Source of the DNA: Sphaerotilus microaerophilus
GTDB lineage: Bacteria > Pseudomonadota > Gammaproteobacteria > Burkholderiales > Burkholderiaceae_C
DNA length: 64,000 nt
Reading direction: 5' to 3'
NCBI RefSeq assembly: GCF_023734135.1
Contig: NZ_AP025730.1
Location: forward strand, 4,526,001-4,590,000
Positions 1-11,851 of this stretch are shown piece after piece. The position numbers were made by a program, and so were the translations under genes. The notes beneath the pieces are model-generated. The model did not search any database and was not told the origin of the DNA. It saw only the letters and a list, made by a program, of their open reading frames with translations. Each line of letters opens with the position of its first letter. Positions within the stretch are counted from its first letter, which is position 1.

Positions 1-1315
1 CGATTTCCCGAAGGACCTCGTCCCCCGCGGCGTGCCCCATCGTCTCGTTGATCGCGGTGAACCGGTCCACGTTGAGATGGAGGAACAGCAAGGACTTGCC
101 CGTCTGCACGGCCTCCGACAGCTTCAGCTCCGCACGGGCAGCCAGCAGCTGCTGGTTGGGCAAGCCGGTGAGCGGATCGTAGTTGACCAGCTTCTGGATG
201 CGGGCCTCGGTGGCCTTGTGTGTGCTGGTGTCGGTGAAGATCCCCAGGTACTGGTGCACCTCACCCCGCGGGCCCCGGATCGCGCTGACCGACAGCCACT
301 CGGGGTAGATCTCCCCCGACTTCCTGCGGTTCCAGACCTCGCCTTCCCAACGGCCTGTCGACTCGATCTGAGCCCACATCTGCGCATAGAAGGCGGCGTC
401 ATGCCGCCCGGAACTGAGCAGGGATGGGGTCTGGCCCAGCACCTCAACGGCCTGGTACCCCGTCACCTCCGTGAACGTCCGGTTCACGGAAACCAGTCGC
501 CTCTGGGCATCCGTGATCATGATGCCCTCCTGGCTCAGGTCGAAGACCTGCGCGATCAGGTGCGCACGCTCCTGCGCCTCGCGCCTGGCCGTCACGTCCA
601 GCCAGGCACCGGTCATCGCCACCGGTTGCCCTTGTTGGTCGAATCGCATGACCGCGCTGTCGTCGATCCAGCAATGGGTGCCGTCGGCGCGTCGGATGCG
701 GTACTCGTGGCGCAGGGTTCCCGTTTCTCTCAGCACCTGCTGGCCGCGCAGGACGCGGTCAAGATCCTCCGGGTGGATGCTGCGGGTCCAGAGGTCCGGC
801 AGGGTCGTCCACTCCTCCACCGTATACCCGGTCAGTTGCTCGACCGTGTGGCTCACCAGGGTGATCTTCCACCCATCTCTGTGCGGGCCGGTCGGCTCCA
901 GTGCATAGATCGCCACCGGGGTGACGTCCAGGATCTGCGCCATGAAGTCGCGCTGCCGGCGGGTCTCCGTTTCGAGAGCCGAGCGCCGGCGCTCGGCCCA
1001 GCGCGTCAACCCGTAGACCAGCACCGCGCTTGTGAACACATACACCAGCCCCTTGATCGACTGGAGTTCGGTCAGCTTCTGCGGGTCGGAGACGACCGAC
1101 GCCAACGTGCGGTCGGACAGCAGGATCCACGCGATGCCGAAGGCGAAATAGAGCAGCGAAATGACGGTGGCATTCATGCCATGCAGACACGGTCCGAACC
1201 AAGAAGAGAGCCGAACCCGGCTCGGCCAATTGACGATGCGGCCCTCTGCCACAGCCCAATTGTGCGTCTCCTCTTCCAGACCATCTTGCTGAACAGGCAG
1301 GCCATACCCATGCAT
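1..1315 (-). CDS. PAS-GGDEF sensor diguanylate cyclase, 3' end outside window
   Basis: This partial gene runs leftward off the window. The product begins with a hydrophobic segment (VISLLYFAFGIAWILLSDR) and a second one (GLVYVFTSAVLVYGL), so it is anchored in the inner membrane. At least two PAS-like blocks follow (for example EQLTGYTVEEWTTLPDLW). Then comes the start of a GGDEF domain, visible as YDPLTGLPNQQLL and LHLNVDRFTAINETMGHAAGDEVL. The GGDEF signature itself lies beyond base 1, so catalytic activity and a possible EAL domain cannot be judged. A role in cyclic-di-GMP turnover is inferred from the family. The start is uncertain: ATG at 1315 follows the upstream stop at 1334-1336, while an in-frame ATG at 1177 directly precedes the membrane segment. 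Neither has a convincing ribosome binding site. Confidence 0.85.
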   Translation of the reverse strand, partial: MHGYGLPVQQDGLEEETHNWAVAEGRIVNWPSRVRLSSWFGPCLHGMNATVISLLYFAFGIAWILLSDRTLASVVSDPQKLTELQSIKGLVYVFTSAVLVYGLTRWAERRRSALETETRRQRDFMAQILDVTPVAIYALEPTGPHRDGWKITLVSHTVEQLTGYTVEEWTTLPDLWTRSIHPEDLDRVLRGQQVLRETGTLRHEYRIRRADGTHCWIDDSAVMRFDQQGQPVAMTGAWLDVTARREAQERAHLIAQVFDLSQEGIMITDAQRRLVSVNRTFTEVTGYQAVEVLGQTPSLLSSGRHDAAFYAQMWAQIESTGRWEGEVWNRRKSGEIYPEWLSVSAIRGPRGEVHQYLGIFTDTSTHKATEARIQKLVNYDPLTGLPNQQLLAARAELKLSEAVQTGKSLLFLHLNVDRFTAINETMGHAAGDEVLREI

Positions 1316-1455
1316 CTCATGGCCACACTGGCATCAAACACGGCCTGCCAGGAGCCTGCCCGGCTGAACGGAATCCCCCTCTTGCTCGTGTGCCTGTGCC
1401 TGTGCCTGTGCGGGTGCGTGGCCGCGAATCTGCGGCCCGCCTCACACCACCCGCA

Positions 1456-2112
1456 TCACACCACCAGCACCCGCACCGGACCCGTCCACGGGCCATAGCC
1501 GTTGTGGTTGGCCCCGCGCATGCGCACCCACACGAAGCCTGGCGCCAGCCCCTCCAGCGCCACGCGCTGCACCGAGAACACCGTCTGCGCGTGCGACCAC
1601 ACCGTGCTGCCGTTGGTGCTGGCAGGGTCGGTGGAGGCGGTCTGCACCTCATAGGCCACTGCCCTTTCGGAGCGGCCGGCACGCAGCTCGATGCGCCCGC
1701 CATGCTCCGTCGCCACCCCCCGCAGCTCCGCCATCGGCCCCGGCGGCACGGCGCCGCTGCTGCTGCGGGCCTGCTCCTGGCGCAATGCAAAGCCGGTGCT
1801 GACCAGCATCGCCACGCTGCCGTTGGCCTGGAACTCCACATACGCCGCCACCCGGCGCAACATCTCCGTGAACGCCTGCCGCGCTGCGTTGCGCGCGGCG
1901 ATCTTCTGCGTGTCATGCGTCAACGCCGCGTGATACGCCTCCCGGTAGGCCTGATACGCCGCATCCAGCTGCTCCCAGCTGGGCGTCGAATCTCCCCAGG
2001 GCGCCGGGAACGAGGCGTTGTCCTTCAACGCCGCCACCACCGCGCCGCCGTAGGCCAGCAGATCCGGGTCGCTGCGCCGCTCCATGCCAAGAGCGATCTT
2101 CGGCTGAACCAT
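1456..2112 (-). CDS. Conserved hypothetical protein with fibronectin-III-like C-terminus
   Basis: A 218-residue soluble protein with no signal peptide. The N-terminal half is helical (residues about 30-90, rich in Ala, Tyr and Arg). The C-terminal half looks like a beta-sandwich ending in AQTVFSVQRVALEGLAPGFV and WVRMRGANHNGYGPWTGPV, a pattern typical of fibronectin type III or phage-structural beta domains. The start at 2112 is chosen because GGAGG lies 9 nt upstream; the reading frame stays open further upstream but that part looks non-coding. The gene stands alone between the GGDEF gene and the type I restriction operon. No enzymatic motif is visible and the function is unknown; a role in surface or mobile-element biology would be speculation. 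Confidence 0.7.
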   Translation of the reverse strand: MVQPKIALGMERRSDPDLLAYGGAVVAALKDNASFPAPWGDSTPSWEQLDAAYQAYREAYHAALTHDTQKIAARNAARQAFTEMLRRVAAYVEFQANGSVAMLVSTGFALRQEQARSSSGAVPPGPMAELRGVATEHGGRIELRAGRSERAVAYEVQTASTDPASTNGSTVWSHAQTVFSVQRVALEGLAPGFVWVRMRGANHNGYGPWTGPVRVLVV

Positions 2113-2379
2113 GATGATGAACCTCCACTTGGTCAAGACGCATCCCGATTGATGCCGGTCCATTCTTGGGCCGCTGGCCAGGGGGCGCGGGCAACCCGAA
2201 AGGGGGATGGGGGTGGGAATAGTTGGCGGGTGGGATCCGACTTTTGGGGGGGAGCGACAGGCAGGGCTGCGGACGTGATGCGCGGTGCCTCCGTGCCGCC
2301 GCCGTCGCCCGTCTGCTGGCCAGGCACGGAGATCGCAGGGCAATCAGGCCGAAAATCGGCGGGCAACCCATCTCACGTC
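2113..2379. other. Intergenic region upstream of the restriction operon
   Basis: This 267-bp spacer separates the divergent FN3-like gene and hsdM. It contains G-rich runs (2196-2260) and must hold promoters for both directions. I see no coding potential, no clear hairpin terminator and no obvious operator for a controller protein. Confidence 0.4.
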
Positions 2380-4811
<2,432 letters not shown>

Positions 4812-4821
<10 letters not shown>

Positions 4822-6107
4822 GAGAACCGAGCGCGAGATACCTTGTCGCTCAAACAGGCCGCGGTCTTCCTGACTGGGAAAACGTCAAACTGGGTGCAGT
4901 TGCTTCGTTTAGGACTGGCCCCTTTGGAAGTGCGCTGCACAAGTCCGACTACGTGTTTGGTGGTGTTTCCGTCGTCAACCCTATGCAGATCGAGGACGGA
5001 CGGATCAAGCCAACTGAGCGGATGTCGGTTGCCGAGGAAGCAGCAGAGCGCCTTGGTGAGTTTCGGCTGAAGGTCGGCGACGTTGTCATTGGACGCCGAG
5101 GTGAGATGGGGCGGTGCGCCTTCGTTCAAGACGATCAGGAGGGATGGCTTTGCGGTACAGGGTCGATGATTGTTCGACCTGGCGTGATGCTTGACGGGCG
5201 TTTTTTGCAGCGAGTGCTTTCAAGCAATCAGGCAGTACGTGCGATCGAAAGTGCCTCGGTAGGCACAACGATGATCAACCTGAACCAGAGGACGTTAGCG
5301 GACCTCAGCCTGCACATCCCGATCGATGTCGATGAGCATGCGGCAATCGCCGATGCCCTCACCGACACCGACGCCCTGATCGACTCGCTGGAGCAACTGC
5401 TGACCAAGAAGCGCCAGATCAAGCAAGGCGCCATGCAGGAACTGCTCACCGGCAAGCGGCGGTTGCCCGGCTTTTCAGGACCTTGGAAGGAAGGGCCACT
5501 CGACCAAGTGATCTCTGAACTGGTCGCCGGCGTCAGCGTGAACTCCGATCTACACGCGGCAGGCAACGACGTTCCTTCGGTGGTGAAGACCTCTGCCATG
5601 AAAGGCGGTGTGTTTGACCCCTCGGAGTGCAAGCCCATCATCCACGCCGATTTGGCCCGCGCCACGACGCCGCTGCGCAAGGACACTCTGCTGATCAGCC
5701 GGATGAATACGCCAGACTTGGTGGGCGAGGTTGGGTATGTTGACCGCGACCATGACTGTCTCTATCTGCCGGATCGAATCTGGATGACGCGAATGCGCTC
5801 ACCCGGTTGTGTTTGTGTGCGCTGGCTGGGCTACCTGCTCAGCAGTGCGTCCTACAAGCGCCGCATCGGCGACGTTGCCACCGGCACCAGTGGCAGCATG
5901 AAGAACATTGCCAAAGGCGCCTTGCTGGATATCCCCGTGTCCTACCCCGAAGTCGACGAGCAGACTGCAATTGCCAACGTTCTCTCCGACATGGACGCCG
6001 ACATCACGGCCCTTGAATCTCGGCTTGCCAAAGCACGCGATCTCAAGCAGGCCATGGCTCAGGCGCTGCTGAGCGGGCGCATCCGGCTGGTGGGGCCGGC
6101 CGCATGA
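4812..6107 (+). CDS. hsdS: Type I restriction-modification system, specificity subunit
   Basis: A 431-residue HsdS with the usual two target recognition domains, each followed by a conserved helix. The first half ends DALTDTDALIDSLEQLLTKK, the second ANVLSDMDADITALESRLAK. Between them is the central linker QGAMQELLTGKRRLPGF. The two half-sites of the DNA target are read by residues about 20-190 and 215-390. The ATG at 4812 overlaps the end of hsdM by 10 bp, implying translational coupling. The segment encoding the first recognition domain (about 4820-5330) is clearly less GC-rich than the flanking genes, as expected for recombinational replacement of recognition domains. The target sequence cannot be predicted from the protein alone. 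Confidence 0.93.
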
Positions 6108-6214
6108 CCGCCGGACCGGGCAGGGGCGAGCACCGCGTGATGCGGGGTTGCCTTCCGTAGCAGAATCGGGGCTTCGCCAGCCTGACTTCCCGCCAACCCG
6201 CCGGAGCACGCCCC

Positions 6215-6493
6215 ATGGGCCGCACCCCTGTCCTGGATGAATCGTCCATGCAGTCTGCCGAGTCGCAGATTCCCCAACTGGCCAGCCGAGCGGGGCGGGC
6301 AGCGCATGAGCGCGCGGTGAGCAGCGACACGGCCACGCTGGTCATGAAGACCGCCAGCGGCCAATTGGTGGCCCGGCAGGTGGGCGGTGTGGTGATCGTC
6401 CTCAAGACCCTGCCGGCCAGCACGCCGGTGCGCGCCGGCACGGTGCTCAAGCGGGTGGGCAAGTCGCGCAGCCACGAGGCCACCGGCCAGTGA
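6215..6493 (+). CDS. Small putative antitoxin preceding zeta-like toxin
   Basis: A 92-residue protein with a charged, Ala-rich N-terminal half (GRAAHERAVSSDTATLVMKT) and a compact beta-rich end (GQLVARQVGGVVIVLKTLP). I do not recognise a named family. It is preceded by GGAG 9 nt from the ATG, and its stop overlaps the GTG start of the next gene, so the two are translationally coupled. Size, order and overlap match a toxin-antitoxin pair in which the first gene encodes the antitoxin. This role is inferred from position; the protein does not resemble the helical epsilon antitoxin of the classic epsilon-zeta system. Confidence 0.6.
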   Translation: MGRTPVLDESSMQSAESQIPQLASRAGRAAHERAVSSDTATLVMKTASGQLVARQVGGVVIVLKTLPASTPVRAGTVLKRVGKSRSHEATGQ

Positions 6494-7275
6494 GCACGGC
6501 GGCGGCGCCTGCCCAGCCACGGTTGCGCGTGTTCGCCGGACCGAATGGGTCCGGCAAGAGCACCATCCACGAAATGCTGCGCCCGGAGTGGATCGGTGTC
6601 TACGTCAACGCCGACGAGATCGAGAAGCTGCTGCGCCGACACGGTGGGCTGGACCTGGGCGAATTCGAGCTGACGGCCAAGCCAGAGGACCTGCAGCAGC
6701 GCTTCTGCGCGCACCTGGCGGCGTCGCCGCTGCTGGCCAAGCACGGCCTGCTCCAGGCGGCAAAGGCGTTGGTGGTCGAGCCCGACGGCGTGCTGCGGCT
6801 CGCCCCGGAGCACGCCAATGCATATGTGGCTGCCGTGCTGGCCGACGCCATCCGCCGGGAACTGCTGGCCCAGGGCAGCACCTTCACGTTCGAGACCGTG
6901 ATGTCGTCGCCCGACAAGATCGACTTCATGCGCGAAGCCCGGGACAAGGGCTATCGCACCTACCTGTACTTTGTGGCCACCGATGATCCCGAGATCAACA
7001 TCTCCCGCGTGAAGCTGCGGGTCAGCCAGGGTGGCCATGACGTGCCGGAGCACCTGATCCGCTCCCGCTATGTCCGCTCGATCGGCTTGCTCGATGAGGC
7101 CTGCTCGGCGGCGAGCCGGGCCTATGTGTTCGACAACTCGGGTGATGCGCACGAGCTGATCGCCGAGATCAGCGATGGCGACGAACTGACGGTGCATGCC
7201 GCCGCGCTGCCCGCCTGGTTCACGGGCACGACGCTGTGGAGATCCTTTCAGGAGGGCGCGGCCGCGCAGCCCTGA
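6490..7275 (+). CDS. Zeta-toxin-like P-loop kinase inserted in the hsd operon
   Basis: A 261-residue AAA/P-loop protein of the zeta toxin superfamily. The Walker A motif is GPNGSGKST at about residue 16, followed by VNADEI, typical of zeta toxins, where an Asp positions the UDP-sugar substrate. Further family features are FTFETVMSSPDKIDFM (the zeta 'ETV' region) and the downstream Arg-rich helix with RSRYVRSI. Zeta toxins phosphorylate UDP-N-acetylglucosamine and poison cell-wall synthesis; chromosomal relatives may have other substrates. The start is GTG at 6490, overlapping the stop of the upstream small gene. It sits between hsdS and hsdR, 24 bp before hsdR, so it is probably co-transcribed with the restriction system. 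Confidence 0.8.
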   Translation: MSTAAAPAQPRLRVFAGPNGSGKSTIHEMLRPEWIGVYVNADEIEKLLRRHGGLDLGEFELTAKPEDLQQRFCAHLAASPLLAKHGLLQAAKALVVEPDGVLRLAPEHANAYVAAVLADAIRRELLAQGSTFTFETVMSSPDKIDFMREARDKGYRTYLYFVATDDPEINISRVKLRVSQGGHDVPEHLIRSRYVRSIGLLDEACSAASRAYVFDNSGDAHELIAEISDGDELTVHAAALPAWFTGTTLWRSFQEGAAAQP

Positions 7276-7299
7276 CGAACGCGCCCAGGGGAGGGCCGA

Positions 7300-10200
7300 A
7301 TGAGCGAGAACATCAACAAGCCGGAGCGCGCCACCCAAGAGCGCGTGATCCGGCTCTTCGCTGAACAGCTGGGCTACCGCTACCTGGGCGACTGGTCGAA
7401 CCGCGAGGGCAACCACTGCATCGAGGAAGGCCTGTTGACGGACCACCTGGCCCGCAGCGGCTACAGCCCCGCACACATCAGCGCCGCGTTGCACAAGCTG
7501 CGCTCGGACGCCTTGCTGCACGGGCGCACGCTCTATGCGGCCAACCAGGCGGTGTACCAGCTGCTGCGCTACGGCATCCCGGTGAAGGTGGCGGCCGGCG
7601 AGGTGAACGAGACCGTGCACCTGGTGAACTGGCAGCAGCCCGGCGACAACGATTTCGCCATCGCCGAGGAGGTGACGCTGAAGGGCGGGCACGAGCGCCG
7701 GCCCGACCTCGTGCTCTACCTCAACGGCATTGCCGTGGGCGTGCTGGAGTTGAAGAACAGCCGCGTGGGCCTGGGCGAAGGCATCCGCCAGTGCCTGTCG
7801 AACCAGCAGCCGGAGTTCAACGACTGGTTTTTCAGCACCGTGCAGCTGGTGATGGCGGGCAACGACTCCGAGGGCCTGCGCTACGGCAGCATCGAGACGC
7901 AGGAAAAGTACTTCCTGAGCTGGAAGGAAGACGAGGCCGACAACACCGGCTACAAGATCGACAAGTACCTGGCCAAGCTGTGCAGCCCGGCGCGGCTGCT
8001 GGAGCTGATCCGCGACTTCGTGCTGTTTGACGGTGGCATCAAGAAGCTGCCCCGGGTGCACCAGTACTTCGGCCTCAAGGCCGCGCAGGCCCATGTGCAG
8101 CAGCGGCGCGGCGGCATCATCTGGCACACCCAGGGGGCGGGAAAGAGCATCCTGATGGTGCTGCTGGCCCGCTGGATCCTGGAGAACCGGCCAGCGGCGC
8201 GCGTGGCCATCGTCACCGACCGCGACGAGCTGGACCGCCAGATCGAACAGGTGTTCAAGGACGCAGGCGAGACCATCCACCGCAGCCAGAGCGGCCGCGA
8301 CCTGATGGCTCAGCTGGCGCAGCCCAACCCGCGGCTGCTGTGCTCGCTGGTGCACAAGTTCGGCCGCCAGGGTGTCGGCGATGGGGTGGACGGCTTTGAA
8401 GCCTTCTTGCGCGACCTGGCTGCGCAGCCCAGTCCGACGCAGGGCGAGATCTACGTGTTCGTGGACGAGTGCCACCGCACCCAGGGCGGCAAGCTGCACC
8501 GGCTGATGAAGGCCATGATGCCCAATGCGGTGTTCATCGGCTTCACCGGCACACCGCTGCTCAAGTCAGACGCGCGGACCAGCATGGAGGTGTTTGGCGG
8601 CTACATCCACACCTACAAGTTCGCCGAAGCGGTGGACGACAAGGTGGTGCTGGACCTGGTCTACGAGGCCCGTGACATCGACCAGAAGCTGGGCCAACCC
8701 GAGGAGGTCGATCAATGGTTCGAGGCCAAGACCAAGGGCTTGAACGCCTGGCAGAAGGACGAGCTGAAGAAGCAGTGGGGCACGATGCAGAAGGTGCTCA
8801 GCTCCCGCGCGCGCATGGACAGGGTGGTGGCCGACATCGTGTTCGACTTCGCCGTGAAGCCGCGCCTCTCCAACGAGCGCGGCAATGCCATCCTGGTGGC
8901 ATCCAGCATCCACGAGGCCTGCAAGTACTTCATGCTGTTCGGCAAGACGGTATTCAAGGGCCGCTGCGCGGTGGTCACGTCCTACAACCCGCAGGCAGCG
9001 GATGTGAGCAAGGAGGAAACCGGCGCCAACACCGAAAGCGACAAGCAGTTCATCTACAACACCTACAACGAGCTGCTGAAGGAGGTGGTGGCCGAACCCG
9101 GCAAGACCAAGACCGAGGTCTACGAACAGCAGGCCAAGAGCCGCTTCATCAAGGCGCCCGCCCAGATGAAGCTGCTGATCGTGGTGGACAAGCTCCTGAC
9201 GGGCTTTGACGCACCACCCTGCACCTACCTCTACATCGACAAGTCGATGCAGGACCACGGCCTGTTCCAGGCCATCTGCCGCACCAACCGGCTGGACGGC
9301 GAGGACAAGGACTTCGGCTACATCGTCGACTACAAGGACCTGTTCAAGAAGGTGGAGAAGGCGATCGCCGTCTACACCGCCGAACTGGACCACAGCGCCG
9401 GTGGCGCGGCCCCGGAGATCCTCGTCAAGGACCGCCTCGAAGCCGGCCGGGAGCGCCTGGACGACGCGGTGGAGGCCCTGGCCCTGCTGTGTGAACCGGT
9501 GGAGCCGCCCAAGGCAGACCTGCAGTACATCCACCACTTTTGCGGCAACACCGAGATCGCCGTGGACCTGAAGTCGCGCGAGCCCCACCGCGTGGCGCTC
9601 TACACCGCCGTGGTGGCCCTGGTGCGTGCCTATGCCAACCTGGCCGACGAGCTGGAGGAGGCCGGCTACACGCCCGCGCAGATCGACCACCTGAAGGCCC
9701 TGCAGAAGCACTACCTCAGCCTGCGCGAAATCGTACGCACCGCGGCGGGCGAGACTCTGGACCTGAAGCCCTACGAGGCGGACATGCGCCACCTCATCGA
9801 CACCTACATCGAGGCCGAGGAACCGAAAATAATCTCTCCCTTCGACGACGTCGGCCTGCTGGACCTGATCGTGAAGACCGGCATCGCCGACGTGATTGCC
9901 AAACGCCTGGAGAGCCTGAGGGGCAACCGGGAATCGATCGCAGAGACGATCGAGAACAACGTCCGCAGCAAGATCCTGAAGGAGCAGCTGACGGACCCGG
10001 CCTTCTTCGCCAAGATGTCGGCGCTGCTGGCGGAAATCATCCGCTTGCGCAAGAAGAGGGCGATCGAGTACGAGGACTACCTGGCGCGTATCGCCGACGT
10101 GGCAAAGAAGGTGAGCGTCGGCAAAGCCGACGACACACCCGCGCAGCTGAAGACGAACGGGCAGCTGGCCCTGTACAACAACCTGAAGTCGCTGGCGGGC

Positions 10201-10422
10201 ATGATCGTGGCTCAGGAACCGCCTGGGCCGCTGGCCCCCGCAGATCAGGCGCTGACTGCTGCACTGCAACTTGACGCGGTCATCAAGGCGAGACGTCCTG
10301 ACGGCTGGCGCGGCGTGGTCGCCAAGGAGCAGATGGTGAAGCAGGCGATGTTCGACGTGCTGAAGGACATCACGGAGGTGAACCGGCTGTTCCCCATCGT
10401 CTTCGCCCAGAAGGAATATTGA
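7300..10422 (+). CDS. hsdR: Type I restriction endonuclease, motor and nuclease subunit
   Basis: A 1040-residue HsdR, the usual length for the family. The N-terminal nuclease has the PD-(D/E)xK core: RRPDLVLYLNG with Asp at about 136, then VLELK with Glu about 150 and Lys about 152. The SF2 translocase follows, with Walker A TQGAGKS at about residue 277, the DECH box (VDECH) at about 388 and the SAT-like motif GFTGTP soon after. Helicase domain 2 contains LLTGFDAPPCTYLYID and QAICRTNR. The C-terminal 250 residues are helical and should bind the HsdM-HsdS core. A GGAG sequence precedes the ATG. All catalytic motifs look intact, so the system is probably active. Its stop overlaps the next gene (TGATG). 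Confidence 0.95.
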   Translation: MSENINKPERATQERVIRLFAEQLGYRYLGDWSNREGNHCIEEGLLTDHLARSGYSPAHISAALHKLRSDALLHGRTLYAANQAVYQLLRYGIPVKVAAGEVNETVHLVNWQQPGDNDFAIAEEVTLKGGHERRPDLVLYLNGIAVGVLELKNSRVGLGEGIRQCLSNQQPEFNDWFFSTVQLVMAGNDSEGLRYGSIETQEKYFLSWKEDEADNTGYKIDKYLAKLCSPARLLELIRDFVLFDGGIKKLPRVHQYFGLKAAQAHVQQRRGGIIWHTQGAGKSILMVLLARWILENRPAARVAIVTDRDELDRQIEQVFKDAGETIHRSQSGRDLMAQLAQPNPRLLCSLVHKFGRQGVGDGVDGFEAFLRDLAAQPSPTQGEIYVFVDECHRTQGGKLHRLMKAMMPNAVFIGFTGTPLLKSDARTSMEVFGGYIHTYKFAEAVDDKVVLDLVYEARDIDQKLGQPEEVDQWFEAKTKGLNAWQKDELKKQWGTMQKVLSSRARMDRVVADIVFDFAVKPRLSNERGNAILVASSIHEACKYFMLFGKTVFKGRCAVVTSYNPQAADVSKEETGANTESDKQFIYNTYNELLKEVVAEPGKTKTEVYEQQAKSRFIKAPAQMKLLIVVDKLLTGFDAPPCTYLYIDKSMQDHGLFQAICRTNRLDGEDKDFGYIVDYKDLFKKVEKAIAVYTAELDHSAGGAAPEILVKDRLEAGRERLDDAVEALALLCEPVEPPKADLQYIHHFCGNTEIAVDLKSREPHRVALYTAVVALVRAYANLADELEEAGYTPAQIDHLKALQKHYLSLREIVRTAAGETLDLKPYEADMRHLIDTYIEAEEPKIISPFDDVGLLDLIVKTGIADVIAKRLESLRGNRESIAETIENNVRSKILKEQLTDPAFFAKMSALLAEIIRLRKKRAIEYEDYLARIADVAKKVSVGKADDTPAQLKTNGQLALYNNLKSLAGMIVAQEPPGPLAPADQALTAALQLDAVIKARRPDGWRGVVAKEQMVKQAMFDVLKDITEVNRLFPIVFAQKEY

Positions 10423-11144
10423 TGCGGGACGTGCTGGACCTGGGCGATCTGCATGCCGAGGTGATCCGCAAGACGATCAAGCACGTGCACCTGAGTGTGC
10501 TGCCGCCGGCCGGCAAGGTGCGCGTGGCCGCGCCGCAGAGCATGGCCCTGGACACGATCCGGCTGTTCGTGATTTCAAAGCTCGCCTGGATCCGTTCACA
10601 GCAGCGCAAGCTGCTATCGCAGGAGCGCGAAACACCGCGCGAGTTCCTGAACAAGGAAAGTCACTACCTGTGGGGCAAGCGCTATCTGCTGGAGATCAGC
10701 TTCGCCGATGCGGCGCCGGCAGTGAACCTGACCCCGCGCAGGCTGCACCTGCAGGTGCGCCCCGGCTCTGACGCGGCGCGATGCGAAGAGGTACTGGACG
10801 GCTGGTACCGTCAGCAGGTGCGCGAGGCGGTCCCTGCCCTGCTGGCCAAGTGGGAGCCCCTGCTGCAGGTGAAGGCGAACCGTGTCTTCGTGCAGCGGAT
10901 GAAGACCAAGTGGGGCAGCTGCTCGCCCGAGTCAGGCCACATCCGCCTCAACACCGACCTGGCCAAGAAGCCCCCCGAGTGCCTGGAATACATCGTGGCG
11001 CATGAGTTGGTGCACCTGCTTGAACCGACGCACAACGAGCAGTTTTCAGCCCTGATGGGCTTGTATCTGCCGCATTGGCAGCATCTGAGAAAGCTACTGA
11101 ACGAGTTGCCGGTGCGGCATGTGGAGTGGCCTGCCGGCCACTGA
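10422..11144 (+). CDS. YgjP/DUF45-type zinc metallopeptidase linked to type I RM
   Basis: A 240-residue protein of the YgjP (DUF45) family, related to SprT and M48 peptidases. The zinc motif is HELVH at about residues 194-198, followed by EPTHNEQFSALM, whose second His is the expected third ligand. The preceding block KTKWGSCSPESGHIRLNTDL is diagnostic for the family. The start ATG at 10422 overlaps the hsdR stop codon. YgjP-like genes are often found at the 3' end of type I restriction operons, so a role in controlling or degrading the restriction complex (compare ClpXP control of HsdR) is plausible. That role is inference; the biochemical substrate is unknown. Confidence 0.85.
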   Translation: MRDVLDLGDLHAEVIRKTIKHVHLSVLPPAGKVRVAAPQSMALDTIRLFVISKLAWIRSQQRKLLSQERETPREFLNKESHYLWGKRYLLEISFADAAPAVNLTPRRLHLQVRPGSDAARCEEVLDGWYRQQVREAVPALLAKWEPLLQVKANRVFVQRMKTKWGSCSPESGHIRLNTDLAKKPPECLEYIVAHELVHLLEPTHNEQFSALMGLYLPHWQHLRKLLNELPVRHVEWPAGH

Positions 11145-11159
11145 CACCCTGGCAGCCCC

Positions 11160-11711
11160 TCAACACCTCAACTGAAACTGCCGGTCCCGCGCCTTCTGCT
11201 TCTGGCTGCGCAGCCAGTCCTGCATCTGGGCGGTCTGGGGTTGGCGGGCCTGGGCGTCGAGCTGGGTGATGTGGGCGTCCAGTGCCTTGCATTCCTCGCC
11301 CTTGCTCCGGCCGGCGGCCTGTGGTGCCTGGGCGTTGACGGTAGCGGTGCGCGCCGAGGGGGCCGGCGCCTGGTAGAGGCGGGCCGCGGCCGCGCGGGAC
11401 TGTTCGGCCAGGGCCACCTGCTGGTCGAAGGGCAGGCCGTCTGGCACGGATTCGATGCGGTCGATCAGCGCGTCATGCTGGCGGCAGTGGGCCGCGGACC
11501 AGAAGGTGGCGCCACCGTTCGTCTTGCACAGGTAGATGCTGGCGGCCTGTGCCGGTGCGGCGAGCAGGGCGGCAGCCGCGCAGGCCGCCAGCAACCCCAG
11601 CGCCCGCAGCGGGCGAGGGCCGGCATGGCGGCAACCACTGGGATCGCTGGAATCACTGGAATCGCGGGAATCGCAGCAATGGCCGCTGCGATGTGACACG
11701 GGCTTGTGCAT
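11160..11711 (-). CDS. Exported DUF4124-like protein with low-complexity N-terminus
   Basis: A 183-residue protein. A basic leader is followed by a strong signal segment (ALGLLAACAAAALLAAPAQA) and then SIYLCKTNGGATFWSAAHC, the cysteine-containing pattern of DUF4124 domains (usually YxCxxxxGxxxYSxxxC). The C-terminal half is charged and coiled-coil-like. The ATG at 11711 is preceded by GGGAG at good distance. Before the signal segment there is an unusual Ser/Asp run (DSRDSSDSSDPSG) encoded by an imperfect 9-bp tandem repeat at 11642-11677. This places about 30 extra residues ahead of a normal signal peptide, so either the run is a recent expansion or translation starts further in. It is probably periplasmic; the function is unknown. 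Confidence 0.65.
   Translation of the reverse strand: MHKPVSHRSGHCCDSRDSSDSSDPSGCRHAGPRPLRALGLLAACAAAALLAAPAQAASIYLCKTNGGATFWSAAHCRQHDALIDRIESVPDGLPFDQQVALAEQSRAAAARLYQAPAPSARTATVNAQAPQAAGRSKGEECKALDAHITQLDAQARQPQTAQMQDWLRSQKQKARDRQFQLRC
11642..11677. repeat. Imperfect 9-bp tandem repeat, four units
   Basis: Four consecutive 9-mers of the form AATCNCNGG lie inside the 5' end of the DUF4124-like gene and encode the Ser/Asp-rich stretch before its signal peptide. The unit length is a multiple of three, so changes in copy number would not shift the frame. Confidence 0.6.
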
Positions 11712-11851
11712 GGTGGCTTCTCCCTGCCTGTCGAGGCCTGGACATTGCACCACAGCAGGGCGGCGGTATGGAGATCGCGTGGCCCGGGTTGCCTGCGGCA
11801 GCACAAGGGCAGCACAAGGGCAGCGCACAGCCCCCTCGCCTGCGTGCACCT

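Noticed and set aside
1390..2379. Extension of hsdM upstream to 1390
   Set aside because: The extra 330 codons overlap the minus-strand FN3-like gene and have non-protein composition; HsdM homology begins at 2380.
6043..8499. An 818-codon minus-strand open frame opposite hsdR
   Set aside because: It mirrors the codon bias of hsdR and the toxin gene; its translation has no domain pattern and is unusually rich in His, Gln and Leu.
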